From an uncultured Pelagibacteraceae bacterium (lineage in GTDB: Bacteria > Pseudomonadota > Alphaproteobacteria > Pelagibacterales > Pelagibacteraceae): 64,000 bases of DNA. The notes beneath the pieces are model-generated. The model saw nothing but the letters and a program-made list of their open reading frames with translations, did not search any database and was not told where the DNA came from. The stretch is taken from contig CACMJW010000001.1 of NCBI GenBank assembly GCA_902614125.1, forward strand, positions 124,001-188,000, read 5' to 3'. The position numbers and the translations under genes were made by a program. This document shows, piece after piece, positions 1-7,953 of this stretch. How positions within the stretch are numbered: position 1 is the stretch's first letter; each line of letters begins with the position of its first letter.

Positions 1-483
1 TAAGAAAGTTTTACCTGTGCCCGCAGGTCCTGCTGAAATAACTATATCGCTCTCCCTTAACGCTCTAACATAGTTTTTTTGTTTTTCTGATCTAGGAATT
101 ACAGATTTTTTTGGTGTCTTAATAATATATTCAATATTTTTATTCGTATTGTTATTATTATTTTCATCAATCATAAATTTATTAACTGATGAAATTATAT
201 CTTTTTTTTCAATATTTCCATTTGTAATAAATTGATTAGTTAAAAACTGAATAGCATTTTTTACTAAATTATTTTTTTTTGGATCGCTTTTTATAAGAAT
301 TGAGTTTCCTCTTGAATAAATACTGGTATTTGTTAACTTTTCTAACTCTTTTAAGTTGTTATTAAATTCTCCAACAACACCTAATAGCAGATCATTATCT
401 TGGAAAACTATACTCAGCGAATTATTATCTGAATAAACAAATTTCAGCTCAGTTTTAAAATTATTTTGTTTAAGATTTTTCAA
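1..483 (-). CDS. phoH: PhoH-like ATPase (partial, 3' end beyond window)
   Basis: The first 161 codons read on the minus strand from a TTG at 481-483, one base after the miaB stop codon, so the two genes are tightly coupled. The last visible residues contain a Walker A motif, GPAGTGKT (about residues 152-159), preceded by the basic KTPKKSVIPRS linker typical of PhoH/YbeZ ATPases. The weakly conserved first 100 residues fit the N-terminal KH-like part of the family. PhoH follows miaB in many alphaproteobacteria and usually precedes ybeY; the role in RNA metabolism is inferred from family. No ATG is available near the start, so the TTG start is the best guess. The rest of the gene lies outside the window. 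Confidence 0.85.
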   Translation of the reverse strand, partial: MKNLKQNNFKTELKFVYSDNNSLSIVFQDNDLLLGVVGEFNNNLKELEKLTNTSIYSRGNSILIKSDPKKNNLVKNAIQFLTNQFITNGNIEKKDIISSVNKFMIDENNNNNTNKNIEYIIKTPKKSVIPRSEKQKNYVRALRESDIVISAGPAGTGKTFL

Positions 484-484
484 A

Positions 485-1816
485 TTAAGCTGCTACCATT
501 TTGTTATCTAATTTTCCAAATAAACTGTTCTGATTAGAGTTTTCTATTTTAACTTCTACCAACTTTCCTATAATGTCTTCTGATCCATCAAAGATAACTG
601 AGGATAAATATTTGTTTCTTCCAAAAAATTTATTTTGATTTTTTAATTTATTTTCAACGAGGACTTCAATAGACTGTTTTTCCATAGATTTATTAATTTG
701 TATTTGATTATTGAATAATTTTTTTTGAATAATAATTAGTCTTTCTTTACAAATTTCATTATCAATTAACTCATAATTTGAGGCTGTTGTGCCTGGTCTT
801 GGGCTAAAAATAAAAGAGAAAGAATTTATAAAATTTACTTTATCTAGCAATTTTAGAGTATCATTGAAATCATTTTCAGTTTCACCAGGATACCCAATTA
901 TAAAATCACTCGAGAATTTAATGTCATTATTAATATTTATTAATTTTTCATAAACTTTTAAATAGTCTTCAACTTTGTGCTTCCTATTCATCAAATGTAA
1001 TATTTTATCTGAACCACTTTGAATTGGTAAATGCACAAATGGCATTAACTTTTTACTTAATGAATAACAATCTATTAGGTCATCGGTCATGTCTCTTGGA
1101 TGGGATGTTGTATATCTTACTCTTATTAACTCAGAATACTGATCTAATTTTTTTATCAAGTCAGAAATTCTGTACTCTTTGCCATTTTCAGAATAAGAGT
1201 ATGCGTTTACATTCTGACCTAATAGTGTAATTTCTCTAACACCATTTTTAATCAGTTCCTCAGCTTCCTTAATTATTTGTTCAAAAGGCCTAGAATACTC
1301 AGGACCTCTGGTGTAAGGAACTACACAAAAATGGCAAAACTTATCACATCCCTCTTGGATTGTTAAGAAAGCTGAAATTTTACTATTCTCGTTTTTAATA
1401 TCATCGAAATAATTAAACTTTGATACGGTATCAAATTCTGTTTCATCTATTTTTTTGTTTTTGGACTGATCTAAAATTAAATCATTAATTTTATGATAAG
1501 CCTGAGGGCCAATAACTATATCTATATAAGGTTCTCGTTTTAGCATTTCCTCATTCTCAGCTTGAGCAACGCACCCAGCAACTACTACAATTGGTTTTTT
1601 TTTTCCTTTAAAACTTTTTTTAACTCTACCTATTTCATGGTAGACCTTCTCTTTTGCTTTATCTCGAATATGGCAAGTGTTTAATATATAACAGTCAACA
1701 TCGTTTTGATCTTCATTTCTAATGTATCCAATATTTTTAACAGTGTCATAGATTCGATTGGAGTCATATTCATTCATCTGACAACCAAAAGTTTTGATAA
1801 AAACTTTTTTTTGCAT
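485..1816 (-). CDS. miaB: tRNA-2-methylthio-N6-dimethylallyladenosine synthase MiaB
   Basis: A radical-SAM methylthiotransferase that adds the 2-methylthio group to i6A37 of tRNAs reading UNN codons. The N-terminal MTTase domain supplies cysteines C12, C48 and C82 for the auxiliary 4Fe-4S cluster. The radical-SAM motif GCDKFCHFC places the second cluster at C157, C161 and C164, and the C-terminal stretch from about residue 375 fits a TRAM RNA-binding domain. At 443 aa it is of normal length. It overlaps the upstream regulator by one base (1816) and is followed immediately by phoH, so it sits in a minus-strand operon. MiaB is preferred over RimO or MtaB because of length, motif context and the phoH neighbour. 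Confidence 0.96.
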   Translation of the reverse strand: MQKKVFIKTFGCQMNEYDSNRIYDTVKNIGYIRNEDQNDVDCYILNTCHIRDKAKEKVYHEIGRVKKSFKGKKKPIVVVAGCVAQAENEEMLKREPYIDIVIGPQAYHKINDLILDQSKNKKIDETEFDTVSKFNYFDDIKNENSKISAFLTIQEGCDKFCHFCVVPYTRGPEYSRPFEQIIKEAEELIKNGVREITLLGQNVNAYSYSENGKEYRISDLIKKLDQYSELIRVRYTTSHPRDMTDDLIDCYSLSKKLMPFVHLPIQSGSDKILHLMNRKHKVEDYLKVYEKLININNDIKFSSDFIIGYPGETENDFNDTLKLLDKVNFINSFSFIFSPRPGTTASNYELIDNEICKERLIIIQKKLFNNQIQINKSMEKQSIEVLVENKLKNQNKFFGRNKYLSSVIFDGSEDIIGKLVEVKIENSNQNSLFGKLDNKMVAA

Positions 1817-2226
1817 TACTTATTTTTCTTGATACCGTAAAGTTCTAGTTTGTGATCAACTAATTCATAACCGTATTTTTCAGCTACTTTTTTTTGCAAT
1901 TTCTCAATCTCATCATCAACAAATTCAATTATTTCACCTGTTTTTATGTCTATTAAATGATCATGATGACTTTCACTAAGTTGCTCATATCTTGCTTTTC
2001 CACCTTTGAAATCATGCTTAGCAACTATTCCTGCCTCTTCAAATAATTTAACGGTTCTATAGACTGTAGCTATGCTTATTTTTGAATCAATTTCTGAGAC
2101 CCTGTTATAAAGCTCATCAACATCTGGGTGATCTTGAGATTCGCTCATAACTTTTGCAATTATGCGTCTTTGATCTGTTAATTTTACTCCTTTTGAAATA
2201 CATTTTTGTTCTATTGTTTCAGACAT
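1816..2226 (-). CDS. fur: Fur-family metalloregulator (Fur/Mur type)
   Basis: A 136-aa ferric/manganese-uptake-type repressor. The winged helix occupies residues 1-80, with recognition helix SIATVYRTVKLF (51-62), and the metal site motif HHDHLI is at 87-92. The usual structural-zinc CxxC after HHDHL is replaced by IDIKTG, as in the alphaproteobacterial Fur/Mur branch, where the protein often senses manganese rather than iron. Which metal it senses cannot be decided from sequence. It sits 7 bases after tsaB and overlaps miaB by one base. It may be autonomous or transcribed with tsaB. Confidence 0.9.
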   Translation of the reverse strand: MSETIEQKCISKGVKLTDQRRIIAKVMSESQDHPDVDELYNRVSEIDSKISIATVYRTVKLFEEAGIVAKHDFKGGKARYEQLSESHHDHLIDIKTGEIIEFVDDEIEKLQKKVAEKYGYELVDHKLELYGIKKNK

Positions 2227-2233
2227 ACCTTAT

Positions 2234-2614
2234 TTAACTCGAATAAATTGGATTTATCAAATCTTTTGTTAGCTTATCTTCGTTATCCAATTCAATTAAA
2301 TTTTTATAGTCATTTATGTTTTTTATATCCATTGAAGTAAATCCTACTAATTCAATTTTATTGGCTAGAGACAAGGCTTTAGCAATTGAAATTGAAGTTC
2401 TTAAACTTGAAAATTTTCCTGGCCCTTTATTAACATATATTTTTTTAATTTGATTTATATTTGTATCTTTTTCACTCAAGAATTTAATTAATAGAGTCAC
2501 TATTTTATCAAAATTTTCTCTACTGTTTGAATGCTCAGTGGTATAAGATTTACTATCTTTGATGATTGAAAAAAAAATTTTATCACTTGCAGCATCAATT
2601 ACTAAATTAGTCAT
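2234..2614 (-). CDS. tsaB: Short TsaB, tRNA t6A37 biosynthesis subunit
   Basis: The N-terminus MTNLVIDAASDK matches the start of TsaB/YeaZ proteins (ASKHA fold), and INQIKKIYVNKGPGKFSSLR is the family's conserved 'GPGSFTGLR' region. I place the start at the ATG at 2614 rather than the track's 2758, whose first 48 residues are read antisense through the neighbouring deacetylase. The protein is then 126 aa, against 200-230 aa for typical TsaB. It keeps essentially the first ASKHA subdomain and lacks most of the second. TsaB works with TsaD and TsaE to put threonylcarbamoyl on A37; it is a non-catalytic scaffold. A rimI gene often follows tsaB in relatives and is absent here. Confidence 0.82.
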   Translation of the reverse strand: MTNLVIDAASDKIFFSIIKDSKSYTTEHSNSRENFDKIVTLLIKFLSEKDTNINQIKKIYVNKGPGKFSSLRTSISIAKALSLANKIELVGFTSMDIKNINDYKNLIELDNEDKLTKDLINPIYSS

Positions 2615-3617
2615 TATCAATTTATTTCTATTGCAAACAAACCTATATGCAACCGAAAAAAAATACGAGAAAGATGAAAAAGGAATTTTATCACTAATGT
2701 ACCATAGATTTGAGGAAAATAAGTATCCATCGACTAATATTAAGATGACTGTATTCAAAAAACATTTGGAGTTAATAAAAAATAATAATTTTGAATTTTT
2801 TGATCCAAAAGATTTTGAGAAAGAATTTTATAATGTAAAAATTAAGAAAAAAATTCTTATTACTATAGATGATGCTTTTTTATCTTTTTATAACAATGCT
2901 TGGCCTTATCTGAAGGAAAATCAAATTCCTTTTATTTTATTTACATCCACTGAAACTATAGGAAATAAAGGCTACATGACTATGGATCAGTTAAAGGAAG
3001 TTGAATCGTATAGCTTTGCATATTTGGGAAATCACTCTCACTCTCATGAATACATGGTAGAATTTGATTTTGAGAAGTACACAAAAGATATAAATAAATC
3101 TATTGAAATATTTAATGCTCAATTTAATTATAATCCAATTTTTTTTTCATATCCTTTTGGTGAATATAGTTTAGAACAAAAAAAATTTATTTCTTCAAAA
3201 TTTAAATTTGCATTTGGTCAGCACTCGGGTGTCATTGATCTTAATAAAGATCCATATGAATTACCAAGATTCCCAATAAATGAAAAGTACGGTGATATTA
3301 AAAGATTTCAGTTTTTAATTAATTTACTTCCACTTCAGTACGATAAACTCTCTCCAGAAGATAAACTAATTACCAACAATAACCCTCCAAAGATGACTGT
3401 AGAATTTTTTAAGGAGCAAAAAAATTTAGAACAAATAAATTGTTTTTCTGATGAAGGAGGTTCTTGGGATAATTCAAACATAAATTTAGAAGAAAACAAA
3501 CTTACAATTTCCTTTAGAGAAAAGTTTAATTTTAGAAGAGGAAGAGTTAACTGTTCCTTAAACGACATAGATGGCTGGAGGTGGTTAGGTAGCCAATTTT
3601 CAGTAGATTTAAATTAA
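2559..3617 (+). CDS. Exported polysaccharide deacetylase (NodB homology)
   Basis: The first 30 residues form a signal peptide: MMIEKK followed by hydrophobic SLAASITKLVIINLFLLQ ending near YA-TEKK. The NodB domain follows, with the early LMYHRF segment, the metal-binding TIDDAFLSF (in place of TFDDG) and GNHSHSHEY, and the FFSYPFGEYS motif. The last 100 residues form an unassigned beta-rich tail. It probably removes acetyl groups from an N-acetylated envelope glycan; the substrate is unknown. Starting at 2559 or 2562 is needed to keep the signal peptide and makes the 5' end overlap tsaB by about 55 bp on the opposite strand. The 3' end overlaps the next, convergent gene by 9 bp. Confidence 0.85.
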   Translation: MMIEKKILSLAASITKLVIINLFLLQTNLYATEKKYEKDEKGILSLMYHRFEENKYPSTNIKMTVFKKHLELIKNNNFEFFDPKDFEKEFYNVKIKKKILITIDDAFLSFYNNAWPYLKENQIPFILFTSTETIGNKGYMTMDQLKEVESYSFAYLGNHSHSHEYMVEFDFEKYTKDINKSIEIFNAQFNYNPIFFSYPFGEYSLEQKKFISSKFKFAFGQHSGVIDLNKDPYELPRFPINEKYGDIKRFQFLINLLPLQYDKLSPEDKLITNNNPPKMTVEFFKEQKNLEQINCFSDEGGSWDNSNINLEENKLTISFREKFNFRRGRVNCSLNDIDGWRWLGSQFSVDLN

Positions 3618-4748
3618 GTTTTTCAATTTTTTTGTTGTTGGTAGAATTTTAACATCATCAAATTCTGTTAGAGAATTTTGCTCAATAATTTTTTTTAATA
3701 TTTTTGTGTATTCAACGCCAGTTTCAGCATATTTATCCAAATAATTTACAAGCAAAAGACTATTTAGTTTTCCTTCATTATCTCTTTGAATTGCTCTTTC
3801 ACGTCTGAATTCTTTATATCCCGAATGTGTATTTAAATTTCTTTGATATGCCTTCACAGACGCCTTTAAGACTTTAAACTTTGCAACCTTATGTTTTGAA
3901 TCTCCATCTGCTCCAGCCGGTTTAATTCCCTCACCAGACCAAGTCCATTGTCCAAAAAGTGCATTTCCTTCTTGTGCAAATCTTGATGTACCCCATCCAG
4001 TCTCTTTAGCTGCTTGAGCAATTGCTAATGAAACTGGTATTTCATCCATTCTTATTTTTAACGTTGAAAAATCATTACTTTTGACACCATATTGCTTAAA
4101 TTTTTTTGATAGCCACTCTTTCTCTGTTTTTGAATTATTATTTTTATTTAAGATAGCGAAAAGCTTTTTCCTATCTAAACGAATTTTTGTGTTCTCCTCA
4201 ATTATCAAAGGAAGTATAATTTGTATGAATAAATTCTTTCTTTTTTTTGTGTTTTCTATTTTTTTCATTTCTTTGGGCAAATGATCAATAGAATTACCAA
4301 TGTTTACTAGCTTTGTTTCTTTAACTTTTTGAAGATTGTACTTTGTGTCCTCAAACAATTGCTCGATAGTAGATGCGCTTAATCTGGAAGTATTTAAATT
4401 ATTTTCATCAGAATTAAATACGTCTATATCATCAAATACATTTTCCAAATTTGTTTCTTCATCAACGTTTTCTTTTTTAAATATTTCTTTATTGTTAAGT
4501 GTTAGATCAAAATTTTTTTTTGATATATTCGACACTTCAATATTGGCTCTAAAGTTTTCGTCCATAAAATTAGTCATCACAGGTAAACCAAAAAAAATCA
4601 AAATAACAATACCACTTGCTAAGGAAAACTTAGATAAACTCTTATAATCTTTTTTAAATAAAATTTTTTTATTTTTCTTTTTAAGACTTTTTAATTTAAT
4701 TGAGTTTGGTTTTATGAAAATTGATTCATTTCTATTTTTTTTAGGCAT
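3609..4748 (-). CDS. Bax-like membrane-anchored glucosaminidase
   Basis: A 379-aa protein with a basic N-terminus, one transmembrane segment at about 41-60 (FSLASGIVILIFFGLPVMTN), a low-complexity Asn/Asp-rich linker, and a C-terminal glucosaminidase domain from about residue 230. The catalytic-type signature AAKETGWGTSRFA (247-259) and GNALFGQWTW (261-270) match the Bax / GH73 family, which cleaves peptidoglycan glycan strands. The topology places the enzyme in the periplasm. It is convergent with the deacetylase, so two envelope-glycan enzymes lie side by side. Exact bond specificity is inferred from family only. Confidence 0.85.
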   Translation of the reverse strand: MPKKNRNESIFIKPNSIKLKSLKKKNKKILFKKDYKSLSKFSLASGIVILIFFGLPVMTNFMDENFRANIEVSNISKKNFDLTLNNKEIFKKENVDEETNLENVFDDIDVFNSDENNLNTSRLSASTIEQLFEDTKYNLQKVKETKLVNIGNSIDHLPKEMKKIENTKKRKNLFIQIILPLIIEENTKIRLDRKKLFAILNKNNNSKTEKEWLSKKFKQYGVKSNDFSTLKIRMDEIPVSLAIAQAAKETGWGTSRFAQEGNALFGQWTWSGEGIKPAGADGDSKHKVAKFKVLKASVKAYQRNLNTHSGYKEFRRERAIQRDNEGKLNSLLLVNYLDKYAETGVEYTKILKKIIEQNSLTEFDDVKILPTTKKLKNLI

Positions 4749-4787
4749 AAAATAAGTTTAATGATTATATAAAAATAAATTATTATT

Positions 4788-5330
4788 TTAAACTGCTAAA
4801 ACTTCTTTAACTTCAGGAATATAATGAGTTAGTAAATTTTGAACACCTTGCTTTAGCGTCATAGTTGAAGATGGGCAGCCTGAACAACTTCCTTGTAATT
4901 CTACTTTGACTTTGCCATCTATAAACTCTTTAAATTTTATATCTCCACCATCTTTTGCAACTGCGGGTCTAACTTTTGTTTCTAAAATATGGATTATTTT
5001 TTTTTCAATTTCATTTAAATTTTCATCAGACTCATTTTGACCTAATTTATCAATAATACACTTATTTCCCTCAGCATAATATTCATTTATGTAAGATATA
5101 ATTATATGCTGCATATCATCCCAATTATTTTCATCTATCTTGTTAACTGATAAAAAATCTTCGCCTAAAAAAATACTGGTTACTCCATTTATGGAGAAAA
5201 TATTTCTTAACAAGGTATTTTTTGTATCATCTTTATTAACTATCTCAAAAGGTCCATTATTTGAAACTGGACGTCCTGGTATGAACTTTAATGAGTTTGG
5301 GTTAGGTGTTTTTTGAGTTTGTACAAACAT
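4788..5330 (-). CDS. nfuA: NfuA/NFU-type iron-sulfur scaffold protein
   Basis: A 180-aa protein made of an N-terminal Nfu_N domain (MFVQTQKTPNPNSLKF, residues 1-85) and a C-terminal NifU-like domain (105-175). The CxxC at C149 and C152 in GSCSGCPSS would bridge a 4Fe-4S cluster between two subunits. The role is carrying or delivering Fe-S clusters to client proteins such as MiaB or lipoate synthase. This is the mitochondrial NFU1 architecture common in alphaproteobacteria, not the E. coli NfuA architecture. It lies on the same strand as trpS and murJ upstream, with a gap of 37 bp after trpS. Confidence 0.93.
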   Translation of the reverse strand: MFVQTQKTPNPNSLKFIPGRPVSNNGPFEIVNKDDTKNTLLRNIFSINGVTSIFLGEDFLSVNKIDENNWDDMQHIIISYINEYYAEGNKCIIDKLGQNESDENLNEIEKKIIHILETKVRPAVAKDGGDIKFKEFIDGKVKVELQGSCSGCPSSTMTLKQGVQNLLTHYIPEVKEVLAV

Positions 5331-5367
5331 TTCTCTAATATAATAACTAAAAAAACATTTTAAATAG

Positions 5368-6369
5368 TTAAAAACCGATTATTTTCTTCATTTCTCTAAC
5401 TTTATTTTCAGCTATGTCATTTGCTTTTTCTGCTCCAACTAATAAAATTTTGTCCAAATAACCAGGATCATTTAATAATTTATTTATTTCTTTTGCCATT
5501 GGAGAAATTTTATCAATTAATTGTTCAGAAAGACTTGTTTTAAACTCAGAGAAATTTTTACCACCAAACTCCTTCAAAGTGGTGTTAATATTTTGATTTT
5601 TTAAACTTGAATATATTCCAAGTAAATTTTCTGCCTCAGGTCTGTTTTCTAATTCCTCAATAATATTAGGTATAGGATGTGGATCTGTTTTTGCTTTTTT
5701 TATTTTATTTATTATTAAATCTTTATTGTCTTTTAAGTTTATTCTACTTAGATCTGACACGTCTGATTTACTCATTTTTTTTGAACCATCTTTTAAGCTC
5801 ATAATTCTGGAAAATTGTTTTTGTATTAATGGTTCAGGAGGAACTAGGAAATCCTCAACATTATAATCGTTATTGAATTTTTGAGCAATATCGCGACAAA
5901 GTTCTAAATGTTGCTTCTGATCATCGCCAACTGGTACATGTGTTGCATCATACAACATAATATCTGCAGCCATAAGAATAGGATAGATGTAAAGGCCTAC
6001 GCTTGCTTTCTCTTTATCTTTTCCTGCTTTTTCCTTAAACTGTGTCATCCTGTTAAGCCAACCCATTCTACCAACACAACTCAATATCCAAGAACCCTCT
6101 GAGTGTGCGGGAACTAAAGATTGATTAAACAAAATACTTTTGTTTGGATTAAGTCCACTTGCAATGAATGTTGCAGCAGTTTCTCTAATATTATTTTTTA
6201 GTTCTTTAGGATCCTGTTTCAAAGTAATTGCATGTAAGTCAACAACACAATATATGCAATTATTATCCTCTTCATTCTGTAGTTCTACAAAATTTTTTAT
6301 TGCACCTAAATAATTTCCTAAATGTAGATTTCCTGTTGGTTGGACTCCTGAAAAAATTTTTTTAGCCAT
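5368..6369 (-). CDS. trpS: Tryptophanyl-tRNA synthetase
   Basis: A class Ic aminoacyl-tRNA synthetase of 333 aa, the usual bacterial TrpRS length. The HIGH-like signature is HLGN (17-20, after SGVQPTGNL) and the KMSKS loop is KKMSKSD (197-203). The segment [13 protein letters not shown] is the conserved substrate pocket region. It charges tRNA-Trp in the cytoplasm. The start is only 4 bases from the murJ stop, so murJ-trpS is an operon, an order shared by many alphaproteobacteria. Confidence 0.97.
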   Translation of the reverse strand: MAKKIFSGVQPTGNLHLGNYLGAIKNFVELQNEEDNNCIYCVVDLHAITLKQDPKELKNNIRETAATFIASGLNPNKSILFNQSLVPAHSEGSWILSCVGRMGWLNRMTQFKEKAGKDKEKASVGLYIYPILMAADIMLYDATHVPVGDDQKQHLELCRDIAQKFNNDYNVEDFLVPPEPLIQKQFSRIMSLKDGSKKMSKSDVSDLSRINLKDNKDLIINKIKKAKTDPHPIPNIIEELENRPEAENLLGIYSSLKNQNINTTLKEFGGKNFSEFKTSLSEQLIDKISPMAKEINKLLNDPGYLDKILLVGAEKANDIAENKVREMKKIIGF

Positions 6370-6373
6370 AAAG

Positions 6374-7903
6374 TTAATATTTTATTTTAATATCTGATAA
6401 TTTGAAAGCTTTAGTGACGATAGATATTAAAAAATACATTACAAACGTTATGATTACTAAAATAATTATGCATAAAAATTTATAATTATTTTCATAAGTC
6501 AAATATTCGGAAAAGAACTTAATTAAATATATAAATATACTCAAAGAAATAAAATTAGAAAAAAGTATTTTCAGCATTGAAAAATGGAAATTCCTTGAAA
6601 ATTTAAAATAACTTTTGTTTATGACTATAACCATCAAAATTATACCATTTAGCCAAGAAGATATTGTTGTGGCAATTGGAATAATTATAAACCCAATTTT
6701 GTTAAAGAAAATAACACTAATAAAAATATTAACTGCTACTGATAATACAGAAATTTTAAATGGAGTATTGGTGTCATTTCTAGCAAACAAAAAACTGGAG
6801 AATATCTTTATTAATGAAAATGCAGGTAAGCCAAGAGAAAAATAAAATAACGCTTTAGCTGAATTTTTTACACTTTCAATATCAAATGATCCGTATCCAA
6901 ATAATGAGGAAGTAATTTCCTCTGACGCAACAATCAAAGCAAATGATGCTGGCAAACTTAGAAATAAACTTAATTCTAAAGCTTTGTTTTGTATTTCTGA
7001 AATTTTTAATTTATCCTCTGTTTGAACATATTTGCTTAAATTTGGAAGTATGACCGTACCTATTGCTATTCCTGCTATTGCAAGATTAATCTGATAAATT
7101 CTATCTGCATAATATAAGTAAGATACTGCACTTGCTTGAAATGAAGCAATAATTGTTCCAACTAAAATATTTATTTGAGTTACACCTGAAGCAAAAATAC
7201 TTGGTAGAAGCTTTTTAAAGAATATTTTTATATTATCATTCATTTTAATTTTTAAATTAAAATTAGGTAAATAAAATTTTCTTACAAAAAAAATAAGAAA
7301 TATAAACTGTACTAGTCCAGCTATAGATACTGTATATGATAAATAATAAACCAATTTATCTCCAAACTTATTTGCGAACATTAAACACAAAATTAACAAA
7401 ATATTTAAAATTATTGGCGCAGCCGCTGCAGCTGCAAATTTGTTATGAGAGTTTAAAATTGCTGATAAAAAAGAAGCAAGGCAAATAAAAAGTAAAAAAG
7501 GAAAAGTAAGTCTTGTTAAATTTATAGCTAATTGCATTTTTTCTTTATCATCACTAAAACCAGGAGCAATAATTTTTACAAATCCTGGCATGAAAATTTC
7601 AATTAAAATGGTTGTAACTAAAAGAAAGAAAACTAATAAATTAAAAACTGAATTTGCAAACTCTTTGGCTTTATCTTTTCCTTTGATAAGCTCGCTAGAA
7701 TAAGATGGAACAAAAGCTGCGTTAAATGTTCCTTCAGAAAATAACCTTCTAAAAGTGTTCGGAATCCTAAATGCTACAAAAAAAGCATCAGCTAATGGCC
7801 CAGAACCTAAATAAAGAGCGATAAAAAAATCTCTGACATAACCAAGCACTCTACTTATCAAAACAAAAAAACTAAATGTGCCAGTTGACTTAATTATGTT
7901 CAT
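6374..7903 (-). CDS. murJ: Lipid II flippase MurJ (MviN)
   Basis: A 509-aa polytopic membrane protein with about 14 hydrophobic segments spread over its full length. It begins with the family's [21 protein letters not shown]-type N-terminus and carries the conserved [23 protein letters not shown] region near residues 47-67, where MurJ carries functional charged residues. It moves the peptidoglycan precursor lipid II across the inner membrane. The next gene on the same strand is trpS. The divergent maeB starts 50 bp away, so this short gap must hold promoters for both. Confidence 0.95.
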   Translation of the reverse strand: MNIIKSTGTFSFFVLISRVLGYVRDFFIALYLGSGPLADAFFVAFRIPNTFRRLFSEGTFNAAFVPSYSSELIKGKDKAKEFANSVFNLLVFFLLVTTILIEIFMPGFVKIIAPGFSDDKEKMQLAINLTRLTFPFLLFICLASFLSAILNSHNKFAAAAAAPIILNILLILCLMFANKFGDKLVYYLSYTVSIAGLVQFIFLIFFVRKFYLPNFNLKIKMNDNIKIFFKKLLPSIFASGVTQINILVGTIIASFQASAVSYLYYADRIYQINLAIAGIAIGTVILPNLSKYVQTEDKLKISEIQNKALELSLFLSLPASFALIVASEEITSSLFGYGSFDIESVKNSAKALFYFSLGLPAFSLIKIFSSFLFARNDTNTPFKISVLSVAVNIFISVIFFNKIGFIIIPIATTISSWLNGIILMVIVINKSYFKFSRNFHFSMLKILFSNFISLSIFIYLIKFFSEYLTYENNYKFLCIIILVIITFVMYFLISIVTKAFKLSDIKIKY

Positions 7904-7953
7904 AAATCATATTAGTCTTAATTTAGATCTAATTGTATATTTAAATATCCAAA

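Noticed and set aside
2615-2758. N-terminal extension of TsaB
   Set aside because: The extra 48 residues are antisense to the deacetylase, and TsaB proteins begin at the MTNLVIDAASD strand.
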